A stretch of DNA of 64,000 bases, from NCBI GenBank assembly GCA_963920705.1, contig OY987237.1, forward strand, positions 10,942,601-11,006,600, read 5' to 3'. Under the pieces are notes generated by a model. That model was given only the letters and a program-made list of their open reading frames with translations, ran no database searches and was not told where the DNA came from. Source of the stretch: Odiellus spinosus (Eukaryota; Arthropoda; Arachnida; Opiliones; Phalangiidae). A program made the position numbers and the translations under genes. Every line of letters starts with the position of its first letter. Position 1 is the stretch's first letter. This document shows, one piece after another, positions 10,827-22,786 of this stretch.

Positions 10827-12821
10827 AAATCAAATTTCTTGATGATATTTGAATATAAAATCTGATACAATTATTATTTTTTTAAAATAACTAAGCAAAG
10901 CGTGCTTAGTAACCATAAAACTGCCCCCCCTCCGATTTAAAAATAACGCAAGTTTTCACTTCATAAACATTTTCAGAAATTACTTGAAATTTCAAAGAAA
11001 AAATGTAGAATTTGGAAAAAATAATTTTTGAAAGGATATTAGTGAGATTATTATTATGAAACAGTTTTTCATAAATTTAGATTTTTTTTTGGCAATTTTT
11101 TTCCATCAAAATAATACAACAGCAACCCTCATATCAAATGTAAATATCTGTTAAAATATTGTTACACAAAATAAACTTTTGAAGGAAGAATAATAGTTTC
11201 TTGTTGGTAGAATGAATGTAAATGTAGCTAGTCAGAGCAACAATTAAATTTGTAAATTTAAATATTAAGGATTACTAGGCCTAGTTGTACTTCTAGTTCA
11301 TAGAAAAAAACAAAACTTTAAAAAAGAAAAGGGCTTTGTATTATTGTAATAGTGTTCTGTTTCGGCTGCTTGAAAGAAAATAATGCAAAGAATTTTGTGT
11401 GCTAATTAACGGTACTTAAAAAGGCTGGTTTCGAAGAATTCGCGTAATTTTTTTCTTTTGTATTTATGAAATAAAAACGATGTAATAATAAAAAAAAATG
11501 TTCATTTATGTTACGTTGGTTATTATTATAATTTTGGCAATATTTTCAATTTGAAATATCGTTCGTCAACGTTAGAAAAGATAACAGAACGATATCTGAG
11601 TTCTAACTATAAATTAGATGATAAACGCAATTTCAGGATTGAAGTAATATTTATATCCTTTGCCGTGAGTGTTCAAGGGTAGTTTGAACATGGATTAATC
11701 AACCTGTGAGGTTGATTAATCCATGGTTTGAAAGTGGAAATTATTTCACTTTACAAACTTTAAAGGTTTGCAATGATTCCGTTTCCGTTATGGACTACAA
11801 TTAGACACAGTCACGGCGCGGCCATTTGTGAACCGGGCCATTAAAATTTCGGCTCCTTAATTATCTATAAGATAACTTGTTGTGGAAGTGGAAATACAGT
11901 AAATCCCATCGCAGTTTTTAGTGAAATAATTTGGGGTTTTGGCCCTAAGGCACCACTAGTTGCGAATGACATCAGTGTGACTGGTATTTCTTTCTATGCA
12001 ATATCTACTATGCAATTTAGTATTTTGGTCTTTGCCATGATAATTGCCGTTAATTATTGAGAACATTTGTTTGCAACCACGGAGCAATGAAAACCGGAGA
12101 CTAATATTAGCATATCAAGATCAGAATCAGTAAATCCGAGAAAATTAACGCCAGGGTAATTGATGGTATAATAATTTCGGAGTAAATAAAAGCACGCTTA
12201 TAACGAAAACTTCTATGCTCCAATTGCTCTATTATTTTCTAGCCATGTAAATATGCATTTCCATTGAATTGTTCTTGATCTAACTTGTTTCTATCACATT
12301 ACTATAAATTTATAGGCAAAACGGGATTTAGAATAACGGTCAGAGCCCTGAAATAATTTTTAATTTTAGGGTCATTTCCTTATTATGATCTCATCACGTG
12401 CGTAGGCATTTTTAATTTTAACTTCCCACGATTTCATACATTAATTTATAAATAATCAGATTTAATGGGCTCGATTAATTGTCGGGGATAATTTACGTAG
12501 ATGATACATCTAGCCTATATTAATTGTGTCTTTTGACGAATAGGCCTAATTAATAAAGTTTGAAGGCCAGATTTCTTAGACAGCGGGGATCATCACCCAT
12601 GGTCAAAACGTACCCTCTTGTTTTCTATCTATAGGATACCTTACGTAATCCCACACGCGTCACCAATAGCCTTACGGGAAAGCGTAGTACGTCATCAAAA
12701 GAGAGAGAGAGAGATACGACAAAATTTCTCGTTCATTTTCAGTCCTGTCGAGACAGATACGTCTTTTCAATTATTTTGCGTAGTAACTATTGTTTACAGT
12801 TTTAAATTTAATTTTTAAATC
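10827..12821. other. Intergenic stretch with a perfect hairpin
   Basis: No gene seen. The notable feature is a perfect 17 bp inverted repeat with a 3-base loop at 11689-11725 (listed separately). A GA-rich tract at 12700-12715 lies about 110 bp upstream of the UBE2A start codon. Confidence 0.55.
11689..11725. repeat. Perfect 17 bp hairpin
   Basis: CATGGATTAATCAACCT at 11689-11705 and its exact reverse complement at 11709-11725 flank the loop GTG. There is no T run or coding gene to make it a terminator, and in an animal genome it could be a tiny foldback remnant or a cruciform-prone site. Confidence 0.8.
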
Positions 12822-14313
12822 ATGTCCACTCCCGCGAGAAGGCGGTTGATGAGAGACTTTAAGAGGTAATGACCAAATTTCTTTTATTATTAAGAGTTTT
12901 TACGTTAACCCTAATTCGAGGCCAAAATTTAGAACAAGGCTTAGCGAAAGAAGGAAATCGGTAACGAAGCCTTACTAGGTGTTTTTTTTATATATAGTAA
13001 TAGAATTGGGCTTCCTTCCATGAAGTTTCACCCTAGGTTAACTTTCTTCTCGGATAAACTATATTTAAAGGCTAATCAAACAGATATGTATATTTTTCCT
13101 AAGCCAAGTTTATTACGCTTGATTAAAATTATACTAAGGAATTTCAAGTTGGGAGGGGCTAAAAAATTAGTCAATGTTTTGAAAAATAGACTTAACCTTG
13201 AAACTAGGATGAAAATTGAAACCATTAATTTGACATATTGCTTGAACAAAATCAATAAACCTTTCCCTGTAATCCTGATACTAACATTTATATTGAAGCC
13301 TATGTTTACACCACATATTTTCTTATTAAGAATGTTTTTGAGGACATTTCCTAAATATATATTAAAAATGTTATTAATTAGATTACAAGAAGACCCACCG
13401 GCGGGAGTTAGTGGTGCTCCAACTGATAATAACATTATGATCTGGAATGCGGTTATATTTGGGTACGTTAGAGACTATTTTGTATTGAAAATCCACTTTC
13501 TTATTATTAATTAAATTCACCTACATTTAAACTTTAGCCCACACGATACGCCATTCGAAGATGGAACATTTAAATTAACATTAGAATTTACGGAAGAATA
13601 TCCTAATAAACCTCCCACTGTTAGGTTTGTCTCCAAAATGTTTCACCCTAATGGTAAGTGTGAAGCTGATAATTTAATATTTCTTTGAGTCTTATACTGT
13701 CTTTAAATATAAAGTATACGCTGATGGAAGTATCTGTCTCGACATATTACAAAATCGTTGGAGTCCAACGTATGATGTATCAGCTATATTAACTTCTATA
13801 CAGGTAAAAAAAATTTACTTTCTTAGCTATAAGAACGCTAAAGTAGACATACAACCTGACTTGATTCGGGCCCTGTCAAATTGAGCTTGCGTGAAGATAA
13901 CAAATTCCTGAGGCTGGTTATACATGCACATAGGGCTTCCAGCGAAGTTGGAAAAATTAAGAGGGTAAGAAGGGACTTTACGATAAAATATGTAAGAGCA
14001 GCCTCGGTAATTTTCTAATCACTTTTGATTCGCAAGCTTGACTTGAGATCAATATAAAAAGGTCTAAATTGGGACAGGTTGCGTGTCAACATTAATAATG
14101 TTAGTAAAAAAAAAAACAGAAAAACTTAAAATGGATCTGTCCAATTAGTCCCTCTTAGACGAACCTAACCCCAATAGTCCGGCTAATAGTTTGGCAGCGC
14201 AATTGTATCAAGAAAATAGACGCGAATATGAAAAGCGGGTAGCCGCTATCGTAGAACAAAGTTGGCTGAATTTCAATGATGAAGAAGAGAAAGAAACAAA
14301 GAAAGAATCTTAA
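12822..14313 (+). CDS. UBE2A: Ubiquitin-conjugating enzyme E2 A/B (RAD6)
   Basis: Five exons: 12822-12865, 13382-13462, 13538-13653, 13715-13803 and 14149-14313; the joined frame is 164 residues with no gap. The family (yeast Rad6, fly UbcD6, mammalian UBE2A/B) charges ubiquitin from E1 and, with RAD18 or BRE1-type E3s, ubiquitinates PCNA and histone H2B in the nucleus. The protein begins [15 protein letters not shown], keeps the HPN motif (78-80) and the catalytic Cys88 in SICLDIL, and ends the UBC fold with IVEQSW. Unlike fly and mammalian forms of about 151 residues, it carries an acidic tail of about 13 residues after EQSWLNF ([12 protein letters not shown]), as worm and yeast proteins do. 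Intron sizes are 516, 75, 61 and 345 bp. A canonical AATAAA is at 14351-14356. Identity is secure; each junction restores the frame. Confidence 0.96.
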
Positions 14314-15081
14314 AATTAAAAGAGACTTATGTGTGGAGAAAAAAAAACTAAATAAACTCTAACGCTTGTAAAATATGAACATGGAAGAAAAAAATATAAT
14401 TTCTCCACCCTTATTTCAATTTAATCTTAACTACAAAGTGTCAAAATTTATTTCTACATCCCCTTTATCTCTTCCGTTAGTTTATTTAGAAATAGAAGAC
14501 GCAAATTCCCCATTTTCACGATGGTTTTTATAAAATTAATATTTATCAGTTGGTTCAAAGATAAACATTAGTTTAAATATAAATGTGTTTTAAGTTTAAT
14601 TAAGACTTAGATTCTTGGATAATTTCCACGCGTGAATAATGGAAAATTTATCCAAAATGTATATTTTTTGTTTGAAAAAATAAATTTGTAATCTTCGAAT
14701 CAACATTTAAAAGATTTTTCTGAAACTTATGACTTTTTGAACTTCGTTCTTTTTCACAAAGTTCTGCCCTAACTTCTAAGTGTCACTTATTATTATCGGG
14801 GTTAGTTTTTAATCCTGATGCTTGCAACGTAAGTGTCAATGTTCGTTGCATTGCCTAGCTATCGGGAAAAGGTTTCTTAGAATTATCGCGAACAAAAATG
14901 ATAATATCAATCAAGCTGCATTTACACTAGCGTTACGGACTGGAATCGTTTAAAAAATTGAAACTATTATTAACACCTTCCATAAACCAATTTGTTATCA
15001 ATTTACCATTTCATCTATGATTTAAAAAAGTTTCCATTTAACAGCGACTCCATCGAAACGTTTTGTAACTGTTTAAATCTA

Positions 15082-15272
15082 AAGCCGCGTTCGCACTTGA
15101 GTCTTAGAAAGCATTTTGAAAAGGTCTAATTATATAATTTCGGGGTCAACCGTATAGATCTTCATCAAGAAAATAATACCTTCAAAAGTCGTTTTAATAC
15201 TTCCAAACAGTTTCAAAGTGACAAGCGTGCGATGAAGCTTAGTAAAAGGTCTAATGTGAAAGTGGCTTTACA
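15082..15272 (+). mobile_element. TIR element (AAGCCGCGTTC-CACT ends), diverged copy
   Basis: The left end AAGCCGCGTTCGCACTTGAG and the right end CTAATGTGAAAGTGGCTTTA are imperfect inverted repeats. Internal blocks AAAGGTCTAATT, TTTCGGGGTCAACCGTA, AGTTTCAAAGTGA match the order seen in the better preserved element at 39605-39789 (AAAGGTCAGATTG, TTTTGGGGTCAACTGTA, AACGGTTTCAAAAT). No coding content. Confidence 0.6.
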
Positions 15273-17332
15273 GCAATTTTTATAAATTACTTTAAATTCG
15301 GCTATTTAGTTTGCGAATAATAGTTTCAGCCGTAACCAAAAGTTCATAACTTATATTAGAAAAGTGATTAACATTCAGTATAACGTAGTGCTATCAGCAA
15401 TATGAAACGTAGACACTATTTGTAACTAAACTGGAGAGGGGGGGCTAGTGAAAAAAATTAGTTACACTTCAATAATTTGGACTCGTCCTCAATGCTTTGA
15501 GTCTGAAAGAGAGGGACAGTTTCCCTTGTCCCTGTATTTATAAAGGAAGAGAGCAAGGCTCGCTGTGAGTGCGGATTAGATCTCTGTGACACGATTTTGT
15601 AATTGACCACCAAGTTGTTGTGACAGTCTCACAACCACAATTTAATAATAAGCAGCAACTATATCGAGTCCAATTTAACTCTATATCAATTGGTGTACTT
15701 TTGCGCTGAAATGATTTTTGACCATATTTACTCATAGTAAAATCACACCGCAACTTGTGTGTTTAAAATTAATTTGCAGCCGTAGATAGTAGTTTAGATT
15801 TTGCTGATTAGCTTTACGCTACTGGTGTTAATTACATATCTGGAATAAGTCGAGAACTTTTGCGCCCTAACTTACTAGATCTCAAAAAATAAAATGAAAA
15901 AAAAAATAAGGGTGGTGGTAAGAAGATAAACCCTCAAATACGGAATTAAAAAAAAAAAACGCATAATTAAAATTTTTCGCTATGTGGTAATAATTGAATA
16001 AATAAAACGAGAATTTTTCTAATTGGAAAAACAATTTTTGTATATCTTGTAATTTAAGTCAATTTTTAAATGGTCTTTGAAAAGAAAATTTTAGTATATT
16101 ACTATCGTTGGAAATAAATACTAAAGAGAAAATTAACGTAATTTGGGTTTTACGCTGCCACATGATAAATAATATTGTAAAAGGTGTAGCATTAAAAAAT
16201 TTGACTAGTTCATTTCAAGTTCAGAAAAAAAAAAAAAGATTGTTATCACTTTAAAAATACTAGCGAGTGTGCAAAAGAGAAAAAAAAAAAAAAAAACTTT
16301 TTCGTGTTCCGTAGCCACAAGAGTTTGTTTAAAATAAAAGTTACGTTCTACGGGATTTTGTTTATAAAAATCCACTATCGTAACTATTTAATTAGCTTCA
16401 AAGAAGTCAAATCTTTGAAAGAAATCTTATTAAGACTAATAAAAAGATAAAAAAAAAGGACTTTGATACACATTTTAAATTAGTCACAAATATTTTGTGA
16501 ACTTTTTCATTTTCAATGTGAAAAAAATATTGCATTCTTTTCAAAAATGTATCATAACGTGGGTAAATAAATACGTTTGATGTACATGTATAATAAACTT
16601 TGTAAATTTAGGCTTTTTAAAGTATCCACTACACATTTTACAGTATTTAGTCTGACCTCATGGGAATTTATAAGTTTGGGATCTAGTGTTTGAAAAATTG
16701 ATCAAAAAATGTGTACGCGTAGTTACTATATGCAATACATTTGGCACGTGACAAGTTTTGATCTAGTAATGTTTGAAAACGTCATTGTGATGTCACGTAA
16801 GGCAAGCAGAAAGTTGTTTCAGTGACCTTGAGTTTAGATTACTCCTAATAGAAGGATGTGACCCCTCCCATGTCGTTTGCTTTGTAACAATCTTAGGGTC
16901 CCTTTAAAAATCTTTTTATGACATTCGTCACAGTGAAGTTTCATAAAAAAAAGCCGATGTGGCTTGAGCCCCTTTAAATGTAACTACCTATACATGTAGG
17001 CATTCTCTGACTGACCTCATCTTTCAAACTCTAATAAAAATTAAGAGAGAGGATAGCATTAATTTTTAAAATTAATAAGATTTGGTTTTTCAATACGTCG
17101 TAGTCACTAGTAGCTCCAGGGTTCCTTCAATTTATGTAAGGTTGTAGGGGCCAAGGTGGATGTTTAAATTTGACATTCCAGCCACTACGCTTAACAAATG
17201 TTCTCTAAAATTGGGGCAAGTTATGTTGGGAACAAGACGTCAAGCCCATTAGCAAACAATTTTTCGTTTTGATTTATGCACGCTTTAAGTAATTGACCAC
17301 ATTTCTAAGAGGCTCCGATGAGATTGCTAGTG

Positions 17333-17497
17333 ATAAGCCTCTTCGGTGAAAAAAAAGTGGGTATCAGGAATACAAAGAGAATAATCCATCGCTATCACTG
17401 CCCATGAGATCATGTGCAGTGATAGCGATGGTCATCACCCTTTGTACGCCTGATACTGAAGGATGCCTACCACTTCTCTTCCATCGAAGAGGCTTAT
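17333..17497. mobile_element. Foldback element (ATAAGCCTCTTCG ends)
   Basis: The 13 bp ends ATAAGCCTCTTCG (17333-17345) and CGAAGAGGCTTAT (17485-17497) are exact inverted repeats. Inner arms also pair: AAGTGGGTATCAGG with CCTGATACTG..CTACCACTT, and CCATCGCTATCACTGC with GCAGTGATAGCGATGG, around a short loop. It could form a long imperfect hairpin. Non-autonomous DNA element or hairpin precursor; no open frame. Confidence 0.75.
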
Positions 17498-19071
17498 TCT
17501 TGAGAGGTAAACAGAATGAGCCATGATCGGCAGTGTATTTGACTCGACTACAGAGGCATAAGAATTGTAGTCATCTATCCATCGATTGGAAACAACTTTC
17601 TCCGAGCTTAAGTCTTTTTTGATAACAAGGTGGCCCTTAAAGCCATGCGTCCTGGTTATCTATCGTGAATGCTGGTAAATTTATACTGTCAATCGTGGGG
17701 GTAAACTCTCTGTACTATTGGTATTGTACGGGGTTTCTTTTTCTTTTTCGGTTTTTGTTTAGAGCAAGGGCCCTAAGGCCATTACAGCTCAGGCTGGAGG
17801 TTGCGGTTGCTAGTAAGTTCCTCACCCTACCCCCAGGAAGGGACTTGCAGGGCTGTGCCCTGGCTTCAACCGGTCGCTTCGTGAAATCAGTATTAATGGG
17901 CTAAATAAACAATACTTTTTAACTTCAAAGTACAGACATCTCCAAAAGAGACTTTCCTTTAACTACATAGTGTCTCTGTAGGATAAGAAAAGTTTCTTTT
18001 GTACAATATAGATTTTTAGCCATGCCTTCCACTACACACAAGCACCACAAAGGGGGTGATTTCCCTATGAACAAAGGACGACCATTTTGGATAAAGCCAA
18101 GGTCTTTTCGCCAAATCGTAAAAAAATTCCGTTGCGGCATTGCCGCCCAAACTACAATTTAAGTACAACTCACGTTATAATTAAAGACACGATGTGGGCT
18201 TTCAGGTTTCCACTTGTAGAACATTTTTTTCGCATAAATAAAGTTAACTTTTAGAATAATAACACATAAATACTTTATAAAACCCGAAAAATCCACACAA
18301 AGAGAAAAACTTCAACGACTTTCTCCACACACGTCAACGGTAACCGGTCAGCTTCAAACTGAAAATTAAAACGGCGAATTTGGAGATGCCGAGCTCCGAT
18401 TGGTCGGTTGAGAGCAAACTTTTGTAATATGAATTTTGATTGGCTAATGTCGAGTACGCGTTTTAGACCAAATTTGATTTTGTTTTAAAACAGAATGCTA
18501 AATAGCGAAAGCTAAGGCGGATTAATATAAAATGTTAATCATTATAGAATATGAAAATAGTTTTGTAAACTGCTATGACCACTGAGGCAACGTTTTTAAT
18601 TCTCTTGACAATTTGAATTTTCCTATAAATAAAGGTATTTTCTGGCACAGGAGATTTTCGTTATTAAAACGTAGCCATAAAAATATGAACATGAAGAAAT
18701 ATAAAATTATATTTGTGTAAAGACTATAACTTTTCTTGAGGGTTCTCTGAGTAATCGAAGAGCAGCCCAAATCCCCCCTCCCCACACCAGATGAGTCACT
18801 GTTTTCACATCCAATACCAAAATATATATATAGAGGATTCAGATTTATTTTATTGAAAGAAACTAAGATATTTTATTTGATATAAAAGGGTAGAGAAAAA
18901 AATCAAAGGGTTTAATTTTAACACACCAGTATAATTAATAATCTTTATATTAAAAATAATTTTCATCAAGTAGAAAGGAAAACATTCCTCTCATAATGAT
19001 CAAAAATAATTTTTCCCGGCAGCTTCATTTTTTTTATAATAATAATTCATTTAATTCCTATTCCAGTTATT

Positions 19072-22000
19072 TTAAAATTCAATTGGTCTTTGAGGCAAAC
19101 ATAAATTATAAAAGGCAGTTTTATCCCAAAAGTCACTGTTTTTCCAACCACACCAACCCTAAAAGATATTTAAAACATGAACAAAAGTTCCCTGAACAAA
19201 TACGATCGTACAAGAATGGAAAGAAATTACACTGGGAATTTTTATCCGCTCATAGACTCCATTCTAGGGACATTTGATGAACTGGGGACGGGTACTTTTG
19301 TATTACTAGCTGACCTAATTAAACCATCTCTCCATTGGTTGCTAGCATCAAAGTCGCTTGAGAAATTAACCAAAAATTACACGCGGTTAATCCCAAAATT
19401 CACTTATGAATTCCCAGTGAAAGTTCTATCCTTTCTTGGTTTAAGAAATTTCTACCTTATTCTGTACAACAGTCAAATCTTCGGCACCCGTATAATGCGG
19501 GTCTAAGATTAAAAACCTTATATTTCCACTTAATTCGTTATATTCTACACCCAAAATGGTGTGGGCTAATACACCTCCGCCTAAATTTCATCAAAATGAT
19601 TAAATTTTACAACAGAATTGACACAAAATAAAGGGAAAACTAAATTATTGAGTCATTCATTACCAATCATAATTGGAGTTCCTTGCGTTTGAAAATGATG
19701 GAGAAGTTCTCTACCCTTAGAAGCTAGTTCAGTTCCCGAACTTACAAACATAATTTTGGAAGTCACCTGAAACTTAACTCAATTAAATCTCAATCTATGA
19801 TATTATTTATCACGAAAAATAAAATTATCAAACCCCAATCCATTCACTAAGAACAAAATTAACTTCTTGAGACCCAATCCACTGCCTAGAGCCAACAAAA
19901 CCTTTAACTTTGTCACCAAGATCAACTAGCGTCTAATTCAGAAATAAAAAAAAAACAATTATAAGATTGTAGTTAAACATTAAAGGAATACTAGACTCTG
20001 CTAACGAGTTTTTTTTTTATTCCATTTACACTGTTAATATATGCGTAAATGTTGTATCAAAACTCATCAAAGGTTTCACGCCCATTTTTAAAATCCCCGA
20101 CTTTTGGGGTCTATTTTCAAACTCCCAGACTTTTCCAGGTCGTATATGAACCCTGACAGAGTTGCGAATGCCAATAAAACATCGTATAAAAATAGCAAGA
20201 GACCCAATTTTAGATTAACCCTTTGAGCATAATTTCGTTAATTAACCGAGAATTACATGTACCAAGAAACCTTTGTTGCGAGTTTAGATCTTTTACTTTT
20301 TACGCACATTTTAAGTGTAAATCGTTTTAAAAAAACTTATTTACAGAATCTGGTACCTTTTTAAAGGGGCCAAACTACATTCTAGCTATAAATATCAATG
20401 GTTTATAACCTGTTGAATTTCTTTATGAGATGGAACGTTTCTGTCAGTATAACCTTGATGCCTAAACCAAGATACGATTGTTTGTAAAGATCGATAAGCG
20501 CAACCCCAGCCATTATCGTCTATTCTATCTTGCATATAGTGATGATATGTATAAGTACCAGACACTACGGCAATTTGGCTATTGGGTTCTGAAAAAATAA
20601 ATTGTAGGCGTAAAAAAAGGTGAATGCTAATCCAGGCTTTAAAATCTCATTCAAAAATCTAATCGCTTTAGATATCTTACCATTACACGTTGATAATCCT
20701 ACGTGCGTATTTCTTAAATATCCTGTTTTGCTTAATTCATTCCTAAACTCAAATTTATTCAACTTCCTTAGAAGAGGACGATCCGTTGGTAATAGTAGAT
20801 TATGATGAAGCGATTCGCGATATTTTACTATCAAAATATAATTTTGTTTATCAGAACCAAGTTTATGGATGAATTAAAATGAAAAATTTACTTAATTCTT
20901 TATCGTCTAAATTTCTCGGGTAAATAGCGGATACTGGATGGGCGCATTGAGCCGGCCAAAAATGAAACGTTTCGCAAGACAAAACTTGCATTCCCTAAAT
21001 TTTGCAATACATTTTTGATTAATTCCAAGCAAAAATATTTTCGCCCTTACATTTAGTTTTAAATCGTAATGAATATCATCTTTAAAAACAATCACCTGTT
21101 TAAACACCAGGATTGAATTGGCAAATGCGACAATCTGTAAAATAAATGCATCTACAAGTACTTGGTAGGCGGTACTTATTGGATCATCGTATCTGGCTAA
21201 GCCAATCAGATCGATAGCCATAGGTATCTTAATGCTTGTGAAATTATCTGGAAAAATTTGTAAATTTAACTCGCCCTAAATATTGTAACGAAACTAAAGT
21301 ATACGTTACTTCTCTGATAGTCGATGATAGGGGTATGTTTTTCATTTTCGTCTAAAGCAACATTCGTATCTTTCAAAACTAAATCAAAGTTTACCGGCTC
21401 TCGATCTTTCAACTCTAGTTTCTTCCGTTTAGATTTTGGTCTTTGATCATCCGTCTCGCTATCGCTAATTTTAACTAAATCACTAACGACGCTATTGCTA
21501 TCAGCGTCTTTCATCAATAAAACTGTAGAACTCTTCATATGGAACGCTATTTTCCCAATATCGGCAAAATGCTTGTATCTATCTACGGCGTTGTTTAGAT
21601 TGGTTTGGAAATCCTCTAATAATGAAGAAACGTTAATGAGGAATACTTTTAATCCCGGCGTAACTTATTACCATTATTGGGAGAAGCGTCAAATGTTAAT
21701 TGAAGAAACCCTTTCGCCCTGAGAAGCACGCAACAAGAGACCAAGTCATTATCATCCCTGATCTCAATTGCGGGATTGTTGATAACTCCGTAATCAACGG
21801 AATATGTCACTGCGCTAACTGAAGTTTCATCTTTTTCTCCCCTAACAATTAAGACAACATCTAGAAGCTTATCGTTTGAATTCTGCATTGATTTAAAGGT
21901 AATATTTTACATCAGTATTCACTATATAAAAGAATAGATTTTTACGTATTTACCTCCCATTGAGCTTTGAGAATATGATCGCAGAGATCTATCGCATCTT

Positions 22001-22464
22001 GGTCTGTAGAACTAGGGTTACTTAAGTAACAAAATGCTCCGATCGGTACTAATCCGGCCGGCATTTGACTCGGTTCGTAAGAGCAACCGATGCAAGCGGC
22101 TTCACCATCACCATGCCAGCCAAATACAATTCCAGAAACTCGCTTCTCATCATTTGAGTTTCTTTGAAAGTCTAAAAGTTTCTGAAATATACTTATACGA
22201 TAAGGACAGGTTATTCAAATAATAAAATATTGGAGCTAAATCTTCATTAACTCCCAGATTTTACAATTTGTAGCCCAAATAAGACCCAACCCAACCCATA
22301 TGGTTTGGAGCTTCGAGCTGGGATTCTCATGCTAAAGCTGGAGACCGAGACAGTGACATGACAAAGGCTTACAGTTTCTATTCATATTTACTAAGATTAA
22401 ATACTTGACGAACCTGTCTCAGGCTAGAAGATAAGCAAATTACTGATAATTTATCCGTATTCAT
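19072..22464 (-). CDS. UFSP2: UFM1-specific protease 2
   Basis: Twelve exons on the minus strand: 22414-22464, 21954-22181, 21672-21882, 21310-21615, 21096-21247, 20892-20994, 20681-20827, 20410-20588, 19834-19932, 19664-19766, 19456-19580, 19072-19158; the frame stays open for 596 residues. UFSP2 is a cysteine protease that matures UFM1 and removes it from ER-ribosome and other targets. The catalytic block [11 protein letters not shown] (Cys429), the preceding [14 protein letters not shown], the DPHYTGAED block (Asp553, His555) and the terminal [20 protein letters not shown] are classic. The N-terminal 230 or so residues ([28 protein letters not shown]) form the longer, MPN-like region seen in fly and worm but shorter in human UFSP2 (469 residues). 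Intron 3 is 56 bp, the shortest here. A TTTATT (AATAAA) is near 18844. Start ATG 22464 gives MNTDKLSV; N-terminal exon placement is less certain than the rest. Confidence 0.93.
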
Positions 22465-22786
22465 CTTTTAAAGTTATATAATTAAAAACTAATAGTTATT
22501 AAAAATTGGTATAAATTACAAAAACGAGTAGAAATATTTCACTGTCATTCTGCAGACTGGTGCAGAATGCATTGGAAATATGACGTCATGATCAAAGATT
22601 AACGGAAGTACTTTAGGAAAACGGATGTATTATTTAGCGCTCTTTTCAAACAGGCTTACGCCTAATCAAAAACTACAATCTTCTCTGATTATAACCAAAA
22701 CAGATGAATTCATTTATAAATCAGAAAAAAACATTACAGAATTTAACCCATTATAAACAAAAAATCATTTGGACGAAATGTTGTGA

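Larger units (their letters stand above)
14314..19071. other. Intergenic stretch with foldback elements
   Basis: No gene was recognised. It holds a TIR element at about 15082-15272, a palindromic element at 17333-17497, A-rich runs near 16230-16300, and a short GC-richer patch at about 17755-17885 that gives a 79-codon frame of no recognised family. The patch does not fold into a tRNA cloverleaf as far as I can judge by eye. Confidence 0.55.

Noticed and set aside
13020-13514. 164-codon open frame overlapping UBE2A exon 2
   Set aside because: Only the exon 2 part (13382-13462) is UBE2A sequence; the rest is intron 1 that happens to stay open.
21646-21671. A possible 26 bp intron in UFSP2 (GT..AG, restores frame)
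   Set aside because: The same donor with an acceptor 30 bp further on (TTATTAG at 21616-21622) gives a 56 bp intron, keeps the frame and matches the spacing I recall for the human protein better. Ultra-short splicing is not needed.
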